Notes: a model not told the origin generated them from the sequence alone. Counted from the first letter of the stretch, positions 9,196 through 17,037 are shown. The stretch is 64,000 nucleotides of DNA from Alistipes finegoldii DSM 17242 (GCF_000265365.1 NC_018011.1:2435501-2499500); one strand, 5' to 3'. Made by a program: numbers and translations.

Positions 9196-9633
9196 AACCG
9201 TTCATGTTTTAGAATGATCCAAGTTATCGACTTTTGCTCAATATAATAAAATATTTCCAAGAAATCTTCGAGGCTGTTTCTCAATTATTACTCGAACGCC
9301 CGAATTTTCTACTAATAAATCCATATAGGATAATTTTGCGAATAGCACAACGATTCGGGAAATCGGTCAATTTTCGTATATGCGCAGAAACGAATCGATT
9401 ATGAAGACTTCGGACCGCAGGTCAGAATGGCTGTATCTCGGCAGGTATTGAATATAAAACACGCGCAAAAAGGACATTTAGTAGATTTTGTTCTGGATGG
9501 TCTGTAAAAAACGTCGCCCATAAAGGACGACGTATAGGATAAAGTGTATTCGGTTTTCTTGTTACTCTTTCAGGATTGCTGTGTGCGACATATCCCGGAC
9601 GATTATACCCTCATCAAAAAGTTCATAGGCGGA
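9196..9633. other. Intergenic region with ORF6N scrap
   Basis: This 438-bp gap separates the M64 gene start from the nuclease gene stop. Apart from the ORF6N scrap at 9478-9510 I see no coding signal; base composition is AT-rich and irregular, as expected for decayed sequence plus the promoter of the M64 gene. Confidence 0.5.
9478..9510 (-). pseudogene. ORF6N-domain N-terminal scrap
   Basis: Minus strand reads LQTIQNKIY then stop, matching the N-terminal signature of ORF6N-domain proteins (KilA-N/ORF6N phage antirepressor group). The same signature begins at 10880, with a Met. Only nine residues remain. Confidence 0.5.
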
Positions 9634-10671
9634 CTATTTTTCCTCTACTTGTTGTAAACTATAAATTTCTTTCTGCCTTTCAATCTCCTCGCGTAACTCT
9701 TCCTCTTTGGGCAGGTAGGTCAGGTATTTTGCAGCAAATAGTTGTGGATTCTCATGCAGCACCGAATACCGGGCGATGTCGCGGCTGGTTTCCGTACAGA
9801 GGATCAATCCGATGGTCGGATTATCGCCGTCCGTGCGTTTCAACTCATCGTACATGCGGACATACATATCCATTTGCCCGACATCCTGATGCGAAATCTG
9901 GGTGGTTTTCAGGTCGATCAGCAAAAAGCACTTTAAAATGTAATTGTAGAATACCAGGTCAATGAAATAATCCCCTGCATCGGTAGAGATATGCTGCTGC
10001 CGGGCGACGAAAGCATAGCCCTTACCCATCTCCATAATGAATTTCTGCAAATGCGTGAGGATTGCACTTTCAAGCCGGGATTCGGTAAAATCCATGTTGG
10101 ACGCCAAGCCCAGAAACTCTGCAACCATCGGATTCTTGATGAACTCCAACTTGTCCTTTTCATACGCCGCCGTCAGGGATTTCATTTCCGATACGACCTT
10201 TTCCTTTTTCGGTGATTGGAGCAGACGATGATAGTATTGCGACGATATATTGCGATCAAGTGTACGGACGCTCCACATTTCTTGTGCAGCTTCATTCAAA
10301 TACCAGATGCGGGCCGCATCGTCCGTAACCCGCAATAAGGTTCGAATATGCGACCATGTAAGATTTGGTACACGCGTGTGCCAAATCTCATCATGGGGAA
10401 AAGATAGATAGAATTGCCTGTAATTTCGCAAATTGCGAGCCGAGAAGCCTTTGCCGAATGCCGCGGACAGTTCTTCGGAAAGCACCTTCAATAACTGCGT
10501 TCCATATTCCGCACGGCTCTTGCCATGCTGCTCCTGCTCTACGATCCGCTTGCCGATATTCCAATAGGTCTCCAGCATCACGGCGTTGATGGCAGCATAG
10601 GTATTCAGACGGGCATCCTCGATCAGACGTTTAATGTCGTCGATAAACGTGCGCTCCAGTACGGGTTTCAT
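9634..10671 (-). CDS. YhcG/DUF1016-type PD-(D/E)xK nuclease
   Basis: A 345-aa protein of the YhcG family: DUF1016 N-terminal helical domain (about 1-165; YWNIGKRIVEQEQ, FSARNLRNYRQFY) and a C-terminal PD-(D/E)xK-like nuclease domain (175-330; DYFIDLVFYN then FLLIDLKT, with Asp in place of the usual Glu of ELK). Members are predicted DNA endonucleases often found in mobile islands. It stands behind its own TACCTTTG promoter (10704-10711) and a wrecked XRE regulator. Full length for the family. Confidence 0.85.
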   Translation of the reverse strand: MKPVLERTFIDDIKRLIEDARLNTYAAINAVMLETYWNIGKRIVEQEQHGKSRAEYGTQLLKVLSEELSAAFGKGFSARNLRNYRQFYLSFPHDEIWHTRVPNLTWSHIRTLLRVTDDAARIWYLNEAAQEMWSVRTLDRNISSQYYHRLLQSPKKEKVVSEMKSLTAAYEKDKLEFIKNPMVAEFLGLASNMDFTESRLESAILTHLQKFIMEMGKGYAFVARQQHISTDAGDYFIDLVFYNYILKCFLLIDLKTTQISHQDVGQMDMYVRMYDELKRTDGDNPTIGLILCTETSRDIARYSVLHENPQLFAAKYLTYLPKEEELREEIERQKEIYSLQQVEEK

Positions 10672-10703
10672 AACGGGTTAATTAGATTGGAAAAAAGATA
10701 AAA

Positions 10704-10711
10704 CAAAGGTA
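10704..10711 (-). promoter_or_regulatory. -7 box for nuclease gene
   Basis: Minus strand TACCTTTG, perfect TAnnTTTG box, giving a leader of about 27 nt before the ATG at 10671. Surrounding sequence is duplicated at 181-220. Confidence 0.6.
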
Positions 10712-10732
10712 GAAAATAATATCCGAATTACC

Positions 10733-10880
10733 CTACATTTTCAGCTCCTCGAAGAATTCCTCGAAAGTCAGGCCGTAATAGTTGCAGAGTCTTTCGAGAG
10801 TGGTGACGGATATATTGTAACCGCCGACCTCGCTGGCCGTGTATCTCGTAGATTTTATTTTGGATGGTCTGAAGTTCCAT
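10733..10880 (-). pseudogene. ORF6N start fused to XRE regulator tail
   Basis: From the ATG at 10880 the minus strand gives MELQTIQNKIYEIHGQR, a clear ORF6N-domain N-terminus. After a frame change it continues as an XRE-type C-terminus (NISVTTLERLCNYYGLTFEEF) to a stop at 10733. Two gene fragments have thus been joined out of frame by deletion or recombination. 10881-11030 shows nothing else coding. Confidence 0.65.
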
Positions 10881-11030
10881 TGTTCGGGGTGAGTAACGGG
10901 GTTCATTCTTATAAAGTTTGCAGGAAAAGACCGGAATCTTTTAAAAGCATCACATTTCTTTCAGGTGTTCTCTCATCTTCAAGCCGGAGAAGAGTCCGGG
11001 CGTGTCACTGGACTGTCGTAGGAATAATTT

Positions 11031-12056
11031 TTAAAGTACAATTTTATTTTTCTTGAAAAATTCAACTGCCTGCTCGAACTTCTCGACAGAAGCTTCAATA
11101 TTATTTGCATAAGCTGCAAAATTTTTGCTATACTCTTTCATTGCATTTATTTGCTCTGCAATTACAAAAACTTTACCTGCGAGAAAATGCGTCTTTATAA
11201 TTGCAGGGGTTCTTTTTACAACAGAGCTGTCAAATTGTTTTATCACTAATATAAGGTTATGTAACCGTGAAAATTGCGGATTTACTGATGGAATGGCGTT
11301 TAAAGCAACGGTAATAAGATTTGTCAAAATAGAGTAATATACCTTTTCTGAGGACATCATAGGCATATTAATAATTCTATTATAATTTAATGCTACATCC
11401 TGCTGGTAGGCAGGCCAAAGCTCATTCCATTCCAAAAGAAATTTATTGCTGTATGAATTATAATCGTCGTATATCTTTCTGATCTCAGGTTGTATGCTGA
11501 TTAAATATGATACACTTGACAAATAGGAATTTAGTTTTTTTCCTTTTATTTCATTTTTTTCTGATATACCTCGATGCAGGGAATCAGTCAGCCGATCAAT
11601 GGTAAATTGCGAAAGTACATCAATGGTAATTTGCTGCACTGGAAAGGCTTGAGGCAGTATTTCGTCCGATTTCTTAATTTTATCAGCGAGCGTCTTTATC
11701 GAATGAATGTACTTCCGCAAAATAGGTATATTTTCTTCTGCCCAGATTACGATAGCGTCTTTTACAACCTCACGTTCTTCCTGCTTTTGTTTTCTCCGAT
11801 ACAAAATGTTAATACAGACTCCTAAAATAAAAATACCGAGCGAGATTAACGCCGGTAATAGAATGTCCCAAGACACACCAAGAAATGTGTTCTGACTGTG
11901 CGCAACAATACAATTCTGTATATCGGAAAGGCTTGTAGACATATCCGACAGTTTCGAAATAGCAAGGCTGTCTGAAGCATTGAGATTGTAGTCGAGCCGA
12001 TACAGCCCCTCTTGAATGTCATCGAGTTTGAGCAGTAGTAATTTGTCTGAATACAT
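11031..12056 (-). CDS. Membrane-anchored protein, partner of HEPN gene
   Basis: A 341-aa protein with one clear transmembrane segment (about 64-86, ILLPALISLGIFILGVCINI) followed by a basic stop-transfer stretch (RRKQKQEER) and about 250 residues of helical, coiled-coil-like sequence. No family recognised. It starts 9 bp after the HEPN-type gene and is the last gene of a four-gene minus-strand operon that begins with two XRE regulators. A sensor or effector of a defence module is a reasonable guess. Lower GC than the core, consistent with acquisition. Confidence 0.65.
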   Translation of the reverse strand: MYSDKLLLLKLDDIQEGLYRLDYNLNASDSLAISKLSDMSTSLSDIQNCIVAHSQNTFLGVSWDILLPALISLGIFILGVCINILYRRKQKQEEREVVKDAIVIWAEENIPILRKYIHSIKTLADKIKKSDEILPQAFPVQQITIDVLSQFTIDRLTDSLHRGISEKNEIKGKKLNSYLSSVSYLISIQPEIRKIYDDYNSYSNKFLLEWNELWPAYQQDVALNYNRIINMPMMSSEKVYYSILTNLITVALNAIPSVNPQFSRLHNLILVIKQFDSSVVKRTPAIIKTHFLAGKVFVIAEQINAMKEYSKNFAAYANNIEASVEKFEQAVEFFKKNKIVL

Positions 12057-12065
12057 ATTCCCTTA

Positions 12066-13256
12066 TTATTTGAGCGTGATTTCCGGGTGTTTGTCTTTCC
12101 AAGAGATCAAATCCTTGCACAACTTCCGCATGAAAATATTGAGCTGATACAAATCTTTCTCAGGACACTCGTTCTCTGTTGGTTTGAAATTGGCTTTCGC
12201 GTGTACGATACTATTCCTCGTGGCATAAAGAATGACCGCAACCTTATTCTTGATCGTCCTTTCTTTCTCCGCCACAATGCCGATGGCGGATTGTTGTTTG
12301 CTGGCTTTTGTTTCTTTGAGACACCGCTCCTGCACCCATTCTGGAAGGAATTCGTAGAGCTTAACGATGTCGCATTGTTCCATTACGATTTTTACAAGGT
12401 CACGATCCTTTATGTGTTTATCGTGTGCCCTCATGGATAATCCGGAATCCAGAGAATCGACATTCCCAGTTGCCGGAATCCCGGAAGAGAATTTCCGGCA
12501 CAACTCTTCATGGGCCTTGATTTTGGCGACTATTGGAGAGATATACTCGATCACCTTATAGAAATACAGGAATTTAATATCGTTATTTCTTATTAGCAGG
12601 GCTTCAGAATATAAATCCAGAATAGGCGAACAATGAGGTAAAGAAGCTATTTGAATTGGATGTGTTTGGGTTGAATCCTTTGTCAAATCTAATTTGATCG
12701 TATATTTCACCTTGCGAACAGAACGGTTGTCGAGAGAAAAATTTATAAAATTGTATTTATCTATCAAATAGTACAAAACACGGTTAATAATATCACTCTC
12801 TTGTTCTTCGGGTAAAACATATTCCGGGGAATCATATCTTATCTCAATGGCAGAAAATGATGAACATGGCGAACATAATCGCTCATCTTCAGTGCATTTC
12901 TCTACATTATTTAATAGCCCTATTAGTAAGGGACTCTCAACCAACAATACAGTATAGTGTATGTCAGAAAATACATCTATGAATAACCTTGCATGTTTTA
13001 GGTTAATAACAGACTGCCTTATACTATCTGTTCGGACTGTACTTTCGTTTACCCCCTTTAAGGATTGTATATTATTAGTGTAGAGTAAAAAATCTTCAAC
13101 AGGATATATTATGTAATCTTTTTCCTCTGCAAATAAAATTTCAATAGAATCTACACCTATTTTTACATCTTTATATTTAACATCATAATTATTCGCCAAA
13201 AAATCAAGCCGACGCTTGATCTCTTCGATATTTTCAGATGTAATGTAGGTATTCAT
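12066..13256 (-). CDS. HEPN-like protein (RxxxxH motif)
   Basis: A 396-aa cytoplasmic protein. Near the C-terminus (about residues 347-352) it carries RNSIVH inside a helical context (ILYATRNSIVHAKANF), the RxxxxH signature of HEPN ribonucleases, closest in feel to Apea-like HEPN domains. The N-terminal 230 residues are unrecognised. HEPN proteins are common RNA-cutting effectors in toxin-antitoxin and abortive-infection systems. Co-transcribed with two XRE regulators upstream and a membrane protein downstream. RNase activity is inferred from the motif only. Confidence 0.6.
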   Translation of the reverse strand: MNTYITSENIEEIKRRLDFLANNYDVKYKDVKIGVDSIEILFAEEKDYIIYPVEDFLLYTNNIQSLKGVNESTVRTDSIRQSVINLKHARLFIDVFSDIHYTVLLVESPLLIGLLNNVEKCTEDERLCSPCSSFSAIEIRYDSPEYVLPEEQESDIINRVLYYLIDKYNFINFSLDNRSVRKVKYTIKLDLTKDSTQTHPIQIASLPHCSPILDLYSEALLIRNNDIKFLYFYKVIEYISPIVAKIKAHEELCRKFSSGIPATGNVDSLDSGLSMRAHDKHIKDRDLVKIVMEQCDIVKLYEFLPEWVQERCLKETKASKQQSAIGIVAEKERTIKNKVAVILYATRNSIVHAKANFKPTENECPEKDLYQLNIFMRKLCKDLISWKDKHPEITLK

Positions 13257-13274
13257 ATTCTCCTTATATTGGTG

Positions 13275-13505
13275 TTACATTTCCAACTCCCGGAAAAACT
13301 CGCCCAGCGTCGTGCCGTAGTAGCGGCACAGACGATCGATGGTGTCGAGCATCGGATTGAACAGGCCGGCTTCGATGTTGCCGACATTGATGCCGGTCTC
13401 CTTTATCACCTCTTTTTGGCCCTTGCCCGCGGCTTTGCGCAGTTCGCGGAACCCGGCCCCGATCCTATTGATCACCTCGTTATTGCGGATGTGTTTCTTG
13501 CTCAT
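13275..13505 (-). CDS. XRE-family HTH regulator, 76 aa
   Basis: A small DNA-binding protein: helix-turn-helix at about residues 14-55 (FRELRKAAGKGQKEVIKETGINVGNIEAG) and a C-terminal tail (DRLCRYYGTTLGEFF) typical of Bacteroidales XRE proteins. It overlaps the end of the upstream XRE gene by 26 bp and lies 18 bp before the HEPN gene, so it likely autoregulates the operon. Confidence 0.8.
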   Translation of the reverse strand: MSKKHIRNNEVINRIGAGFRELRKAAGKGQKEVIKETGINVGNIEAGLFNPMLDTIDRLCRYYGTTLGEFFRELEM

Positions 13506-13785
13506 GGTCGTCGCTTATTTCCGGATTGTCGGTCGGTTCAGGTGCGTCGGTTGTTTCCGGCTCAACGGAAGGCGTGAAAAATTCATGTAGGGTCGTGCCG
13601 TATAAGGTGCAGAGGGCATGGAGTGTCGAGATGGTAATGTTGTTGCGCCCCATTTCGATATGCTCGACACGGACGCCTGTTTCAAACAACACCTTTTCCT
13701 GCGACAGGCCCCGCGCCAAACGCAGTTCCCGCAGCCGGTAGGCTATGTAACGGACAAGTTCTTCGTTTCTGGGAATTCTTACCAT
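13480..13785 (-). CDS. XRE-family HTH regulator with acidic tail
   Basis: HTH at about residues 10-60 (LRELRLARGLSQEKVLFETGVRVEHIEMG), then LCTLYGTTLHEFF, then an acidic Pro-rich tail (PETTDAPEPTDNPE). I chose the ATG at 13785 (MVRIPRNEEL) over 13815 because homology starts there. First gene of the four-gene operon; two tandem related XRE regulators are unusual and may bind the inverted repeat at 13804-13836. Confidence 0.8.
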   Translation of the reverse strand: MVRIPRNEELVRYIAYRLRELRLARGLSQEKVLFETGVRVEHIEMGRNNITISTLHALCTLYGTTLHEFFTPSVEPETTDAPEPTDNPEISDDHEQETHPQ

Positions 13786-13803
13786 AATACAAAGAACTCG
13801 AAA

Positions 13804-13836
13804 TCTCAAATACATTATGTTGTAATTGATTTGAGA
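13804..13836. promoter_or_regulatory. Inverted repeat, candidate XRE operator
   Basis: TCTCAAAT (13804-13811) and ATTTGAGA (13829-13836) form perfect 8-bp arms spaced by 17 bp, directly upstream of the first XRE gene and between it and the divergent promoter at 13915. Confidence 0.5.
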
Positions 13837-13914
13837 GAATAAAAAAACAGGCTAAATAATTGATTTACCGGGTCTTTTTCGGAACGGAAATCGTGTGTAG
13901 AAAGGAAAATAATG

Positions 13915-13922
13915 TATATTTG
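13915..13922 (+). promoter_or_regulatory. -7 box, divergent from XRE operon
   Basis: TATATTTG, a perfect TAnnTTTG box. Predicted start near 13929. It drives rightward transcription into the non-coding hairpin region; the only early reading frame is an 18-codon ORF at 13942-13998. Confidence 0.5.
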
Positions 13923-13941
13923 CGGCAGAATAACATTCGAC

Positions 13942-13998
13942 ATGGAGACTTTAATTGCAGATAGTGACAGGCGGTTCAGCCGTAGTTCAGGCAAATAA
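13942..13998 (+). other. 18-codon ORF, possible leader peptide
   Basis: Begins ATG about 13 nt after the predicted start site and encodes METLIADSDRRFSRSSGK. It could be a leader peptide or chance. Hairpins follow at once (GGGCT/AGCCC near 14030). Confidence 0.2.
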
Positions 13999-14440
13999 GT
14001 CCGTTTACCCTCAATAATATACGGGCAGCGGGCTGACAAGCCCGGCGCGATGATTGTACCGATACCCCGGTGACGGGTATTTGTGCGTCGATGCAGACCT
14101 TCATAACGGCCCAGATCGCCCATTACACGGAAAAAATAGAAAAAAAAGATGCCAGCCCTGTAATCTATTTGAGAAAAAAGTTGCAGAAGAAAGATTTAGT
14201 ACTTACCTTTGAATTGCGAACTCGCCGAAAGGCGTGAATCGCGTTGCTGCCCCGTAAACGTGGAAATTTACAGTAAAGCGGCAATAAGAGGCGTCACGAC
14301 GGGTCGTAACCACGCTCGTCGGAAAGCAGTACTTTACAGGCACTACACCTTGACGGGCGTGGGCTTCTTGTGTTATTAGGCTTTACGGGTATTCCACGAC
14401 CTACGGGACATAGTAACGCAAGCACGCATACCTCTCGTGC

Positions 14441-14495
14441 AGGGGACAGCGTGGGCCTATCCTCGATAGGCCGGGTTCACGTTCCGTCTCTTTTT
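14441..14495 (+). terminator. T-tailed hairpin
   Basis: GGCCTATC and GATAGGCC (14454-14472) form a perfect inner stem; outer GGGGACAGCGTG can pair partly with CACGTTCCGTCTC; five T follow. Confidence 0.45.
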
Positions 14496-14548
14496 AGTAT
14501 AGGGACGATTTCGGCGGATAGCATCAACTTAAAACGAAAAAGTTATGT

Positions 14549-14556
14549 TATCTTTG
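14549..14556 (+). promoter_or_regulatory. -7 box before structured RNA
   Basis: TATCTTTG, perfect TAnnTTTG. Predicted start about 14563, four bases before the first of three consecutive hairpins. Confidence 0.55.
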
Positions 14557-14566
14557 CGGAGTAATA

Positions 14567-14655
14567 CACGGCCTTTGCCGTGACATATTGTAAAGAATAA
14601 AGGTTAGGACAACCTTTACTTGTTCCCGCTAAACTTCGGACTACCTTTTAGGTAG
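14567..14655 (+). ncRNA. Candidate structured RNA, three hairpins
   Basis: CACGGC/GCCGTG (14567-14582), AAAGGTT/AACCTTT (14599-14617) and CTACC/GGTAG (14641-14655) follow each other right after a consensus promoter. No ORF. Could be the 5' end of a longer transcript through the hairpin array. Confidence 0.4.
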
Positions 14656-14724
14656 GTTTAAGGATCGACGTAAAATTGTCTGAAACCTGTGTTATGTCCC
14701 TACACCTCGGTGTGGGGACGGGCA

Positions 14725-14804
14725 CGGGCGTAAGGGCAGATCGTCGATCTGAGGCTCCGAAGGCCGAGCGGGAGAGGTCTGTACCTGCGCTCCGTGTCTT
14801 TTTA
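14725..14804 (+). repeat. Structured repeat type A, copy 1
   Basis: Starts CGGGCGTAAGG, contains AGGCTCCGAAGGCCG and ACCTGCGCTC, ends in a T-run. Copy 2 is at 14870-14938 with the same core blocks and tail. Confidence 0.6.
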
Positions 14805-14869
14805 ATTGACATCGTGCCGGGTGCATAGGTTATCCGAAACACCCGGCCCGCAGCTTCACACAGGAGCTT

Positions 14870-14938
14870 CGGGCGCAAGGACAGTACCAGCTAAGGCTCC
14901 GAAGGCCGGTGAGTGGACTGCACCTGCGCTCGTTTTTC
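14870..14938 (+). repeat. Structured repeat type A, copy 2
   Basis: Starts CGGGCGCAAGG, shares AGGCTCCGAAGGCCG and ACCTGCGCTC with copy 1, ends CGTTTTTCG. Substitutions fall mostly between the shared blocks. Confidence 0.6.
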
Positions 14939-15065
14939 GTAAGGGGCCGGGAAAGTTGAACAACAACTAACCCCGGTTACAATGTCACGGAAAATCAATC
15001 AGAAGAAGGAGGCGTTTTTGGCGTCCGGCGGTCTGCTCAGATCGGCGGGCTTAGCTGTGCCTGTT

Positions 15066-15214
15066 GCCGGGGTTTCTTCTATATCTAACTTTATCCACCA
15101 AGCTCACCACCTCCCCGCGATGCAACAGCATCCGGGCCGGGTGCGGGGTCCGCATTTCTGCATGAAGTTGCGTCACTACAAAATTCTTCATAGTGTCCCC
15201 GCGCCCGTTTTTTC
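15066..15214 (+). repeat. 149-bp structured repeat type B, copy 1
   Basis: Begins GCCGGGGTTTCTTCTAT. Its last 51 bp (15164-15214) are identical to the end of copy 2. CGGGTGCGGGG pairs with CCCCGCGCCCG (with a wobble) and encloses an ATGAAG/CTTCAT hairpin; six T follow. It looks like an RNA element ending in its own terminator. Confidence 0.75.
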
Positions 15215-15261
15215 TGCCTGCAATCTGGTCCGGTCTCCCGGCCAAAACGCTGGCGCTATCA

Positions 15262-15361
15262 CCCTTAAAAATTATGCCCCATTGGAAAACGGGCCGCAGA
15301 GTCGGCTGCATAATTTTAGGGTCGGGGCCGCAGGCCCGATCAACCTGCGCCCCGTTTTTTT
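15262..15361 (+). other. Double hairpin with terminator
   Basis: CCCTTAAAAATTATGC (15262-15277) pairs with GCATAATTTTAGGG (15308-15321). Immediately after, CGGGGCCGCAGG and CCTGCGCCCCG form a second stem followed by seven T (to 15361). Same stem-plus-T-tail architecture as the neighbouring repeats but unrelated sequence. Confidence 0.6.
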
Positions 15362-15473
15362 CTCGAAGTTTTACCCCGGCAATTTGCCACGGCCAATATA
15401 TTTTAAAAAGGTTAAATTTGAGGTTATTGTAACTTCGGGCGAGTGCAAGGAAGCCCGATCCGCCGTGACATTT

Positions 15474-15622
15474 GCCGGGGTTTCTTCTATCAATACCAAC
15501 CAAGCTAACCATTTGAACCTTCCCGCGATGTCGCTGCATCCGGGCCGGGCGTGGGTGACACATTTCTGTGTGAAGTTGCGTCACTACAAAATTCTTCATA
15601 GTGTCCCCGCGCCCGTTTTTTC
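15474..15622 (+). repeat. 149-bp structured repeat type B, copy 2
   Basis: Same length as copy 1. The closing stem is CGGGCGTGGG with CCCCGCGCCCG; the difference from copy 1 still allows a G-U pair, so the helix is kept while the sequence drifts. A TAAATTTG -7-like box lies 55 bp upstream (about 15412). Ends in six T followed by CACCAAAC. Confidence 0.75.
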
Positions 15623-15717
15623 ACCAAACGCACCCCGGTATAAACTTAAATTCGGTGTGGTTCCGAATGTCGGATTTTCCCGATGCATAGGCAGCCGCGG
15701 TGCGCTTTTTTCTCCAG

Positions 15718-15739
15718 CCACTTTCCCAAGTGGAGTTTT
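15718..15739 (+). terminator. Small T-tailed hairpin
   Basis: CCACTT/AAGTGG around TCCC, followed by AGTTTT. Confidence 0.4.
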
Positions 15740-15785
15740 CATAGCATCAGAAGTAACTCCGTCCTGCAAACCTACTGCGGGACGT

Positions 15786-15870
15786 GCGAGCAGGTTGATT
15801 CGCCTTGATTCGGATGCAGCATCCCCAATGCAGTCCGTCTCTGCGTGCGGATCAGCCGGCTCGCTTTCTT
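15786..15870 (+). terminator. Long stem with T-tail before 15893
   Basis: GCGAGCAGGTTGATT (15786-15800) pairs with GATCAGCCGGCTCGC (15850-15864), followed by TTTCTT and CACCAAAC. It ends 22 bp before the ATG at 15893, so it may attenuate that gene. Confidence 0.5.
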
Positions 15871-15892
15871 CTCACCAAACCCGGATTTCCCC

Positions 15893-16531
15893 ATGAAAGA
15901 GAACTTGTTTTACCTCCCGCCCTACGAGGACGAAGCGACGGCCGAAAAGATTCGGGAAATCTACGGCTATCCAATCAGGTACATGAAACAATACCTGCTC
16001 GACTTCTTCACGGCCCTGTACGAGGAACAGCATCACATCTACGTGCTGCTCGAAAACCTGCCCCTCGACTATTTCGCTGTCGAAAGGACTTACGACCGCC
16101 TGCTGTACTGGAACAACCGCAACGGCAGCCATGAGGTAGACGGATGGCTGTACCCCCGCGAACGATACACGCTGAAAGAATTTCTGGCGAAAAAACGCAC
16201 CTTCCACCGTATCGACGAATTCGAACTCGTTGCTCTGGGGACGAGTTTTACAAACAGCAAAGCGGAATTACCCTCGCAAAAGCTCCTCAAACAGCTCTAC
16301 ATGAAATTCCTGCAGGAACAATGCGAACGCCATCTGCGGCTCAATACTCCCATCCGGCTCACCCCCGAAATCATCAACCGCTACGGCCTGACCAAGTGGG
16401 ATGCCGGAAAGATACGTCCCTACATCAACCGCTTCAACCGCAAAGCCAAGACGAAAATCCGGGCCGAATTCGACAAGCTGGCCGCGTTGGACTTTATCCG
16501 CGAAGAACTCGAAAAATCCGGCACAAAATGA
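15893..16531 (+). CDS. Hypothetical protein inside hairpin array, 212 aa
   Basis: The only convincing gene in about 4 kb. I take the ATG at 15893 (MKENLFYLPPYEDE); the longer frame from 15845 runs through the upstream hairpin. No signal peptide, no membrane segment; sequence is mixed helical with aromatic residues in the first half and a basic stretch near 185-200 (RFNRKAKTKIRAEF), which could bind nucleic acid. Family not recognised. Its place between two blocks of T-tailed hairpins suggests a link with them, but that is inference. Confidence 0.7.
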   Translation: MKENLFYLPPYEDEATAEKIREIYGYPIRYMKQYLLDFFTALYEEQHHIYVLLENLPLDYFAVERTYDRLLYWNNRNGSHEVDGWLYPRERYTLKEFLAKKRTFHRIDEFELVALGTSFTNSKAELPSQKLLKQLYMKFLQEQCERHLRLNTPIRLTPEIINRYGLTKWDAGKIRPYINRFNRKAKTKIRAEFDKLAALDFIREELEKSGTK

Positions 16532-16614
16532 CACGATCCCTTACCATACGGCGGAACATGCACGGCGAAACCATATCGTCGGGCGTCGTCGCGCCGTGCG
16601 GCGGGAAATATACA

Positions 16615-16691
16615 GGGACGGCAGTGGCTCTGAAATCTGGTAACTCATGCATTCGCCGCGTGAGGATGATAATCCCGGCCGTCCCTTTTTT
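16615..16691 (+). terminator. Array unit: GGGACGGC stem with six T
   Basis: GGGACGGC (16615-16622) pairs with GCCGTCCC (16678-16685) around a 55-base loop, followed by a T-run. Confidence 0.5.
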
Positions 16692-16716
16692 CGACTTCAC
16701 CACAAACACGATATAT

Positions 16717-16835
16717 GCCGCCGTTCTTCGTTCGGTTCAAGCCTATGGCAACTCGGACGAAAAGGACGGTTATTGCGGGAAGGCAGAGACCTCCGCACCC
16801 CATCCCGATTCTCACTGTCTAAAAACAACGGCGGC
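16717..16835 (+). other. Array unit: GCCGCCGTT stem
   Basis: GCCGCCGTT (16717-16725) and AACGGCGGC (16827-16835), perfect 9-bp arms about 100 bases apart. No T-tail. Confidence 0.4.
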
Positions 16836-16845
16836 ACAACTCTTA

Positions 16846-16919
16846 ACGGATGCGGTTCCACCCCAAGCGTCCATCCGGACGTACTCCCACAACAATCAAG
16901 TAACCGGAACCGCATCCGT
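16846..16919 (+). other. Array unit: perfect 14-bp stem
   Basis: ACGGATGCGGTTCC (16846-16859) and GGAACCGCATCCGT (16906-16919) are perfect complements around a 46-base loop; the sequence then reads ATCTTT. Confidence 0.6.
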
Positions 16920-17037
16920 ATCTTTACCCCCGGACACCAACACGGCCGAGGCCGAGGGTCCGGGCTGCAAAAACCCGAATCTAAATAAAACCAATGGTGA
17001 CCAACGTGCAAATTGTCACGGCTTATTTACAGAGGGT

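Larger units (their letters stand above)
13999..15892 (+). other. Non-coding hairpin and repeat region, left half
   Basis: About 1.9 kb with no convincing gene. It has promoters (13915, 14549), a GAAA-loop hairpin (CGCCgaaaGGCG at 14223-14234), repeat pairs and a run of GC-rich stems each closed by a T-tract. Long open frames exist on both strands over the repeats, but they track GC-rich stems, not protein. Individual elements are listed separately. Confidence 0.6.

Noticed and set aside
14982..15896. A 304-codon open frame on the plus strand
   Set aside because: It runs straight through the 149-bp repeats, the T-tailed stems and the start region of the next gene; the opposite strand is also open over the same part. 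High GC explains it, and sequence changes between repeats preserve stems, not codons.
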